Below are positions 57,306 through 64,000 of a stretch of DNA of 64,000 nt, piece after piece (position 1 is the first letter of the stretch; the number at the start of each line of letters is the position of its first letter). Both the position numbers and the translations under genes were made by a program. The stretch comes from Morinoia aosen. Taxonomy: Eukaryota; Arthropoda; Malacostraca; Amphipoda; Talitridae. The notes beneath the pieces are model-generated. The model ran no database searches. It was not told the DNA's origin and worked only from the letters and a program-made list of their open reading frames with translations. The stretch is taken from assembly GCA_030386875.1 (NCBI GenBank), contig CM059578.1, positions 23,235,009 through 23,299,008 on the forward strand, read 5' to 3'.

Positions 57306-58212
57306 GGGGGTGTAGGGGTGGTGTGTGGGTGGTGTGTGGGTGGTGTGTAGATGGTGTGGGGGTAGGTGTGGTGTTGGGGTGGTGTGGGGGTGGTGTGGAT
57401 GTGGTGTGCGGGTAGTGTGGGGGGTGGTGTGGAGGTGTAGGGGTACGGGGTGTGGGGGGTGTGAGGTGTGGGGGTGGTGTGGGGGTGGTGTGGGGGTATG
57501 TGTGGTGTTGGGGTGGTATGGGGGTGGTGTGGGTGTGGTGTGTGGTTAGTGGGGGGGGGTGGTGTGGGGCGGTGTGGGGGTGGTGTATGTGTGGTGCTGG
57601 GGTGGTGTGGGGGTGGTGTGGAGGTGATGTGGGGATGGTGTGGGGGTGGTGTGGGGGTGGTGTGGGGGTGGTTTGGGTGTGGTGTGGGGGTGGAGTGGGG
57701 TTGGTGTGGGGGTGGTGTGTGCGTGGTGCGGGGTGGTGTGGAGGGGGGGGGGTACGGAATGTGGGGGTGTGGGGGTGGTGTGGGGGTGGTTTAGGTGTGG
57801 TGTTGGGGTGGTGTGGGGGTGGTGTGGAGGTGTGGGGGTACGGGGTGTGGGGGTGTGGGGTGTGGGGGTCATGTATGTGTGGTGTTGGGGTGGTGTGGGG
57901 GTGGTGTGTGTGTGTGTGGTGTGGGGTGGTGTGGGGGTGGTGTGTGTGTGTGTGGTGTGGGGTGGTGTGGAGGTGGGGGGTACGGAGTGTGGGGGTGTCG
58001 GGTGTGGGGGTGGTGTGGGGGGTGGTGTGGAGGTGGTGTGGGGATGGTGTGGGGGTGGTGTGGGGGTGGTGTGGAGGTGCTGTGGGTATGGTGTGGGGGT
58101 GGTGTGGGGGTGGTGTGGGGTGGTGTGGGGGTGTTGTGGGTGTGGTGTTGGGGGGGTGTGGGGGTGTTTTGGGTGTGGTGTGGGGGTGGTGTTGGGGTGG
58201 TGTGGTGTGATG
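57306..58212. repeat. G-rich minisatellite (gtgtgggggtggt), about 900 bp
   Basis: Irregular gtgtgggggtggtgtggggg sequence with G-runs of 4-8 every 8-12 bases on the plus strand, and superunits carrying ggtacggngtgtggggg and catgtatgtgtggtgttggg. Extreme strand asymmetry. His/Pro/Thr and Gly/Val/Trp ORFs in many frames are artefacts. Confidence 0.95.
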
Positions 58213-58838
58213 TAGGCATGATGCAATAAGAGAGTGATGCACATGTGAGATGACTAAACATATTTGCGGGCCGTAGCGTGACGAATAAAATAAAACAAAC
58301 ACATGCAAATTTGAACGAACCACTGAATAAGTCCAAAATAAAGTTAACTCCAAATGAACCCAATATAAACGTGAACCTTATAATATAAGTCCTATATTAC
58401 ATTGTACTTTGCATAGCGGCAAAAATAAAGTGAACCCTGAATGAACCCAACAATAGAGTGAACCCTAAAATAAACGAAGAAAAGGTGACCCCAAATCTAA
58501 CCCGTTCCCTGAATAAAAATGAACATGAAATCAATATGCACCTAATTTATAACTGAGCTCTAAATTATATAGAAGATATTATGTGCCCATTATTAAACTG
58601 AACCCATTATTAAACTGAAACCATCAATAAACTGAACCCATAATTAAACTGAACACATTATTAAACTGACCCTACTTGTGACATGAACCCAAAATCAAAA
58701 TGAGCCCAAATATACATTCTTTGATGTAAATAAAAACACTTTTAAAATATTTTCATCGTTATACTGAACCCCAAATAAAAATGAACCTAGTATGTTAAAT
58801 AGAAGCGAATGTCAAAAGAAACCCAAAATTACCCTGAG
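58213..58838. repeat. Degenerate aaatgaacccaa/taaactgaaccc region
   Basis: Loose repeats of taaaatgaacccaa and attaaactgaacccat (58.58-58.67 kb, ~18 bp). The rest is AT-rich and unique. No gene. Confidence 0.65.
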
Positions 58839-58844
58839 CACAAC

Positions 58845-60478
58845 ACCACAACAAACACCACAACAGACACCACAACCAACACCCTAACAAACACCACAAC
58901 AAACACCACAACAAACACCACAACAAACACCGCAACAAACACCACAAAAAACACCACAACAAACACCACAACAAACACCACAACAAACACCACAACAAAC
59001 ACCCCAACAAACACCACAAAAAACACCCCAACAAACACCACAAAAAACACCCCAACAAAAACCACAACAAACACCACAACAAACACCAAAACAAACACCC
59101 CAACAAACACCACAACAAACACCACAACAAACACCACAACAAACACCACAACAAACACTACAACAAACACCCCAACAAACACCACAACAAACACCACAAC
59201 AAACACCCCAACAAACACCACAACAAAAACCACAACAAAAACCACAACAAACACCACAACAAACACCCCAACAAACACCACAACAAAAACCACAACAAAA
59301 ACCACAACAAACACCACAACAAACACCTCAACAAACACCACAAAAACACCCCAACAAACACCACAAAAAACACCCCAACAAAAACCACAACAAACACCAC
59401 AACAAACACCAAAACAAACACCCCAACAAACACCACAACAAACACCACAACAAACACCACAACAAACACCACAACAAACACTACAACAAACACCCCAACA
59501 AACACCACAACAAACACCACAACAAACACCCCAACAAACACCACAACAAAAACCACAACAAACACCACAACAAACACCACAACAAACACCCCAACAAACA
59601 CCACAACAAAAACCACAACAAAAACCACAACAAACACCACAACAAACACCCCAACAAACACCACAAAAACACCCCAACAAACACCACAAAAAACACCCCA
59701 ACAAAAACCACAACAAACACCACAACAAACACCAAAACAAACACCCCAACAAACACCACAACAAACACCACAACAAACACCACAACAAACACCACAACAA
59801 ACACTACAACAAACACCCCAACAAACACCACAACAAACACCACAACAAACACCCCAACAAACACCACAACAAAAACCACAACAAACACCACAACAAACAC
59901 CACAACAAACACCCCAACAAACACCACAACAAAAACCACAACAAAAACCACAACAAACACCACAACAAACACCACAACAAACACCCCAACAAACACCACA
60001 ACAAAAACCACAACAAACACCACAACAAACACCACAACAAACACCACAACAAACACCCCAACAAACACCACAACAAAAACCACAACAAACACCACAACAA
60101 ACACCACAACAAACACCACAACAAACACCACAACAAAAACCACAACAAACACCACAACAAACACCACAACAAACACCACAACAAACACCCCAACAAACAC
60201 CACAACAAAAACCACAACAAACACCACAACAAACACCACAACAAACACCACAACAAACACCACAACAAACACCCCAACAAACACCACAACAAACACCACA
60301 ACAAACACCACAACAAACACCACAACAAACACCACAATAAACATCAAACACCACAACAAACACCACAACAAACACCACAACAAACACCACAACAAACACC
60401 ACAACAAACACCACAACAAACACCACAACAAACACCACAACAAACACCACAACAAACACCACAACAAACACCACACAA
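58845..60478. repeat. 12-bp minisatellite (acaccacaacaa), about 136 units
   Basis: Units acaccacaacaa, with aaaaccacaaca, acaccccaacaa, accaaaac and actacaac variants. Three tandem copies of a 323-bp higher-order unit cover ~59.03-60.0 kb; each complete copy carries the same 1-bp-short unit (ccacaaaaacacc at 59,338 and 59,661). The short units shift the frame, so the plus ORF changes from TTNTT to QQTPQQ to NKHHNKH runs. Artefactual ORFs. Confidence 0.97.
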
Positions 60479-60600
60479 CAAGACATCCACAGATGGGGAG
60501 GAAGTGAAAATTCCTCTCATCCCCTCACCCCCTTCACCACCATCTCAACCCCCCCCTTCCAATCCCCCCTAAAACCCTCACCCCCCAAACCCCCTCTGAT
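60479..60600. other. C-rich unique junction
   Basis: Cytosine-rich single-copy sequence (ccccctcaccccctt-like). No feature. Confidence 0.4.
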
Positions 60601-60629
60601 CTGCCATAATAACGGGCAGAGCAGCAGCT

Positions 60630-60890
60630 TCCGGAGCTGAGGTGACGATCTCTGCCGCCGTTTTGTGGTCAAACGGGAGAAGGGCGGCCTCGAAGCGCCG
60701 GTGAAACGGGGAGCCGTTTTGTGGTAAAACGGGAGGCCTCGAAACGGCGGTGAAACTGGCAGCCGTTTTATGCCCGAACGGGAGGCCTCGAAACGCCGGT
60801 GAAACGGGCAGCCGTTTTATGCCCGAACGGGGAAGCAAGCAGTGAAACGAAATAATTTAGTAAAACGGGCAGCCGTTTCGTAGTTTAACG
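60630..60890. repeat. 49-bp repeat with AAACGG/CCGTTT hairpins
   Basis: Four to five units containing ggcctcgaaacgccggtgaa, acgggcagccgttttatgcc and cgaacggga. ggcctcg starts are at 60,686, 60,735 and 60,784 (49-bp period). aaacgggcagccgttt has 6-bp arms around gcag. The minus-strand 86-codon ORF crosses the repeat; it is not called. Confidence 0.9.
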
Positions 60891-60970
60891 TAAAAAATAT
60901 CTAAAAAGATAGTTAATTTACTGGAAATACGTTATTGTACAGGCGTATCCACAATACGGCGTGTGGGATG

Positions 60971-61241
60971 CACGGTAGAGGAAACAAGGTAGGGTCATTT
61001 CTATGGGAGAAAATACACCTCCTCTTGTTCGGCTAGCCAATAGAAAGGCTTTATTTCAAACAAACTTTGTGACGTCACCAAAACTACATGTCATTGGCCA
61101 ATAGTGGAGCCAGATTTGGTGGTAGCAGTGCTACCAGATGCAGTATGAGCGCTGCTATTGGTTCGTTGCCGTGACGTCAGCAAAACCACACCGTCAACGA
61201 AAAAAAAACTCGTTTGAACCTACCTTGTTTCCTCCACCGTG
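60971..61241. mobile_element. hAT-like MITE, copy 2
   Basis: 271 bp, same orientation as copy 1 and closely similar throughout (tcatttctatgggagaaaat, acctcctcttgttcggctag, gagcgctgctattggttcgt). Ends cacggtagaggaaacaaggt and complement cacggtggaggaaacaaggt. The flanking 8-mers (gtgggatg and gtatgtag) do not form a clear duplication, so the target site may have decayed. Confidence 0.88.
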
Positions 61242-61542
61242 GTATGTAGTCACCGAACATTTACTGTACGAAAATCTGTTACGGAGCATTTGGAGTGTGA
61301 CATTTTACTGACATATTGAGGAAGCGAGACCTTAGAATATTGCTGTGGCATCTCTACTGTTCAATGATGATGGGCATACAGATTATTATTGATGCGATAT
61401 TACTCCTTCACCTATTCTTTATTACTCCTAATATTACACCTACAAATTTTACTCCTCGAGTCCTAGAAATGATATTACTCCAATATCAATCCTTGATTAG
61501 ATAGTCCTCGGCTGTATTCTGCATTGTACGCTAGACTTGGTT
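61242..61542. other. Unique spacer
   Basis: AT-rich single-copy DNA with loose attactcctaatattac repeats at 61.39-61.49 kb. No gene. Confidence 0.45.
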
Positions 61543-62207
61543 CTTGTCATGTTGGTTCATGTCATGTTGGTTCATGTCATGTTGGTTCATGTCATGTTGG
61601 TTCATGTCATGTTGGTTGATGTCATGTTGGTTGATGTCATGTTGGTTGATGTCATGTTGGTTGATGTCATGTTGGTTGATGTCATGTTTGTTGATGTCAT
61701 GTTGGTTCATGTCGTCATGTTGGTTCATGTCACGTTGGTTCATGTCATGTTGGTTGATGTCATGTTGGTTCATGTCACGTTGGTTCATGTCATGTTGGTT
61801 GATGTCATGTTGGTTCATGTCATGTTGGTTCATGTCACGTTGGTCCATGTCATGTTGGTTCATGTCATGTTGGTTCATGTCATGTTGGTTCATGTCATGT
61901 TGGTTCATGTCATGTTGGTTCATGTCATGTTGGTTGATGTCATGTTGGTTCATGTCATGTTGGTTCATGTCATGTTGGTTCATGTCACGTTGGTTCATGT
62001 CATGTTGGTTGATGTCATGTTGGTTGATGTCATGTTGGTTGATGTCATGTTGGTTCATGTCGTCATGTTGGTTCATGTCACGTTGGTTCATGTCATGTTG
62101 GTTGATGTCATGTTGGTTCATGTCACGTTGGTTCATGTCATGTTGGTTGATGTCATGTTGGTTCATGTCATGTTGGTTCATGTCATGTTGGTTCATGTCA
62201 TGTTAGT
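61543..62207. repeat. 15-bp minisatellite (catgttggttcatgt), 44 units
   Basis: Units catgttggttcatgt with variants gttgatgt, cacgttgg, ggtcc. Two 3-bp insertions (gtcgtcat at 61,711 and 62,059) are 348 bp apart and flanked by the same variant order. All frames are open as MNQHD, MLVHV and MSCWF repeats; artefacts. Confidence 0.97.
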
Positions 62208-62555
62208 AATTCTAATCATTCAGTGCCATACAACATTCACATGAACCTAATGTATATAGTCTGTAAACATTAAAGTCCGTAAGTAATCATACCTATAGAC
62301 TTTAAATAGAGCTTAAACAATTTATCCTTAATTGGTCCATTCATAATTTATATTCATTATCACGATTTCATCATCGTTATCATCGCTATCATTTTGAGCA
62401 CATATAATTCATAAAACAATACCGCCTCTTGTGGAGTTCAATGTTTATAATTCAGTTATAATGGTATCGCAATAGGCAGTGCGATAACAACTGCTACATG
62501 ACACCGACCTGAAGTGGAAATGTGGCAAAAAACGCGGAAGTGCGGCGATAACAAT
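62208..62555. other. AT-rich unique spacer
   Basis: Contains a tcatcatcgttatcatcgct patch. No feature is supported. Confidence 0.4.
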
Positions 62556-63190
62556 ACCGCCTCAGGCGATAACAACGCCTTAGGCGATAACAATACCGCC
62601 TCAGGTGATAACAACACCGCCTCAGGCGACAACAACGCCTCAGGCGATAATAATGCCTCAGGCGATAACAATACCACCTCAGGAGATAACAATACCGCCT
62701 CAGGCGATAACAATATTTCTTCAGGCGATAAAAATACCGCCTCAGGCGATAACGATATTTCTTCAGGCGATAACAATACCGCCTCAGGCGATAACAATAC
62801 CGCCTCAGGCGATAACAACGCCTCAGGCTATAACAATGCCTCAGGCGATAACAATACCGCCTCACGCGATAACAATATTTCTTCAAGCGATAACAATACC
62901 ACCTCAGGCGATAACAATACCCCCTCAGGCGATAACAATACCGCCTCAGGCGATAACAATATTTCTTCAAGCGATAACAATACCACCTCAGGCAATAACA
63001 ATACCCCCTCAGGCGATAACGATACCACCTCAGGCGATAACAATACCCCCTCAGGCGATAACAATACCGCCTCAGGCGATAACAATATTTCTTCAAGCGA
63101 TAACAATACCCCCTCAGGCGATAACGATACCACCTCAGGCGATAACAATAGCACCTCAGGCGATAACAATGCCTTCTCAGGCGATAAATA
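62556..63190. repeat. 21-bp minisatellite (ataacaataccgcctcaggc)
   Basis: About 31 units of ataacaataccgcctcaggcg, with shortened 18-bp units (acaacgcctcaggc), a ttcttcaagcg type recurring at ~62,875, ~62,959 and ~63,085, and accccctc/accacctc types. All lengths are multiples of 3, so the ASGDNNT plus-strand ORF (250 codons) stays open through indels. Not called as a gene, because the minus strand and other frames are equally open. Confidence 0.95.
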
Positions 63191-63329
63191 TAAGATCAGT
63201 AAATTGTTTGCGAGCATCAGAGCAATTACATGCATGTGGAAACGCGCTGAGTGCACGTGTGAGTGAATCTCCATGTTTGTATGAGTAGTGAGTTATCCAA
63301 CCGATATACATGCCAGTTTTTTTCTCATT

Positions 63330-63870
63330 AAGAACTCCTTACCTCACCAAGAACTCCTTACATCACCAAGAACTCCTTACCTCACTAAGAACTCTTTACC
63401 TCATTGAGAACTCCTTCCCTCACCAAGAACTCCTTACCTCACCAAGAACTCCTTACCTCACTAAGAACTCTTTACCTCACCAAGAACTCCTAACCTCACC
63501 AAGAACTCCTTACCTCACCAAGTTACCCCACCAAGAACCCATTTACCTCACCAAGTTACCCCACCAAGAACCCATTTACCTCACCAAGTTACCCCACCAA
63601 GAACCCATTTACCTCACCAAGTTACCCCACCAAGAACCCATTTACCTCACCAAGTTTACCCCACCAAGAACCCATTTACCTCACCAAGTTACCCCACCAA
63701 GAACCCATTTACCCCACCAAGTTGCCCCCACCAAGAACCCCTTAACCTCACCAAGTTACCCCACCAAGAACCCATTTACCCCACCAAGTTGCCCCCACCA
63801 AGAACCCCTTAACCTCACCAATTTACCCCACCAAGAACCCATTTACCCCACCAAGAACCCTACCCACAAA
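63330..63870. repeat. 19-bp then ~33-bp caccaagaa repeat
   Basis: Left half: ~19-bp ccttacctcaccaagaact. Right half: ~33-bp superunit alternating caccaagaacccatttacct and caccaagttacccca. The superunit looks like a pair of diverged short units that became locked together. Confidence 0.93.
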
Positions 63871-64000
63871 AGAATTACATCTCCCATCGCCGACGCGCTT
63901 TCCGGCGCGGGGCGGTTGGCCAGGGGCGAGTCGCCGACAGGTCTGAGACAAGTCTCAACTCTTTGTCTCGAGCAGCGCTGCTTATCTGCCCGCTGATTGG
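63871..64000. other. GC-rich unique end
   Basis: Contains cgccgacgcgctttccggcg and cgagtcgccgacag. No feature is recognised in the remaining 130 bp. Confidence 0.4.

Noticed and set aside
58809..60572. Thr/Gln/Asn-rich low-complexity (prion-like or mucin-like) protein
   Set aside because: The composition shifts each time a 1-bp-short unit changes the frame, which is not how a selected protein behaves.

Overview
This window is eukaryotic, intron-scale or intergenic DNA from an animal, most likely an arthropod. That assignment rests on the mix of very dense minisatellites, a degraded Tc1-like transposon, hAT-type MITEs and a tRNA-like SINE head; the species cannot be read from the sequence, and a decapod crustacean is only one candidate. 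I find no functional protein-coding gene, rRNA, intact tRNA or CRISPR array. The only recognisable coding sequence is a broken Tc1/mariner transposase at about 55.4-56.6 kb on the minus strand.

By my reading, at least half of the window is tandem repeat, in roughly forty independent arrays with different units. The largest are: 32-bp units (2.69-4.87 kb), a CACT-rich array (5.59-6.40 kb), 32-bp (6.41-7.01 kb), 33-bp (9.03-11.19 kb), 30-bp (13.1-15.5 kb), 15-bp (24.9-26.65 kb), 20-bp (29.0-29.9 kb), 27-bp (31.77-37.21 kb), 23-bp (37.27-40.2 kb), 28-bp (40.27-44.02 kb), 45-bp (44.06-44.74 kb), 21-bp (47.5-48.1 kb), 16-bp (49.14-49.9 kb), 25-bp (49.95-50.93 kb), 26-bp (53.2-53.8 kb), a G-rich array (57.3-58.2 kb), 12-bp (58.85-60.48 kb), 15-bp (61.54-62.2 kb) and 21-bp (62.56-63.19 kb). 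Many units are multiples of 3 bp, so the arrays stay open over hundreds of codons on both strands and produce giant but meaningless ORFs (up to 1825 codons).

Between the arrays lie dispersed repeats that recur within the window: family A (five copies, ~150-290 bp), family B (two tandem copies and one split copy, ~210 bp), family D (two copies, ~140 bp), a hAT-like MITE (two copies, ~272 bp), a ~315-bp foldback element and a ~1.37-kb Tc1-like element. Families A and B and one 38-bp minisatellite all share the short hairpin cgtatcacagatacg, so that array probably grew out of a family B copy.

The most interesting signals concern how the arrays evolve. Five arrays show higher-order periodicity from shared variant markers (759, 345, ~1143-1171, 323 and 348 bp). 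Several units carry short dyad symmetries. In the 23-bp array the two common alleles, CTGCAG and CTTAAG, are both perfect palindromes. A four-copy 31-bp repeat inside the dead Tc1 transposase looks like a minisatellite caught at birth. I see nothing that supports a new enzymatic or defence system here.
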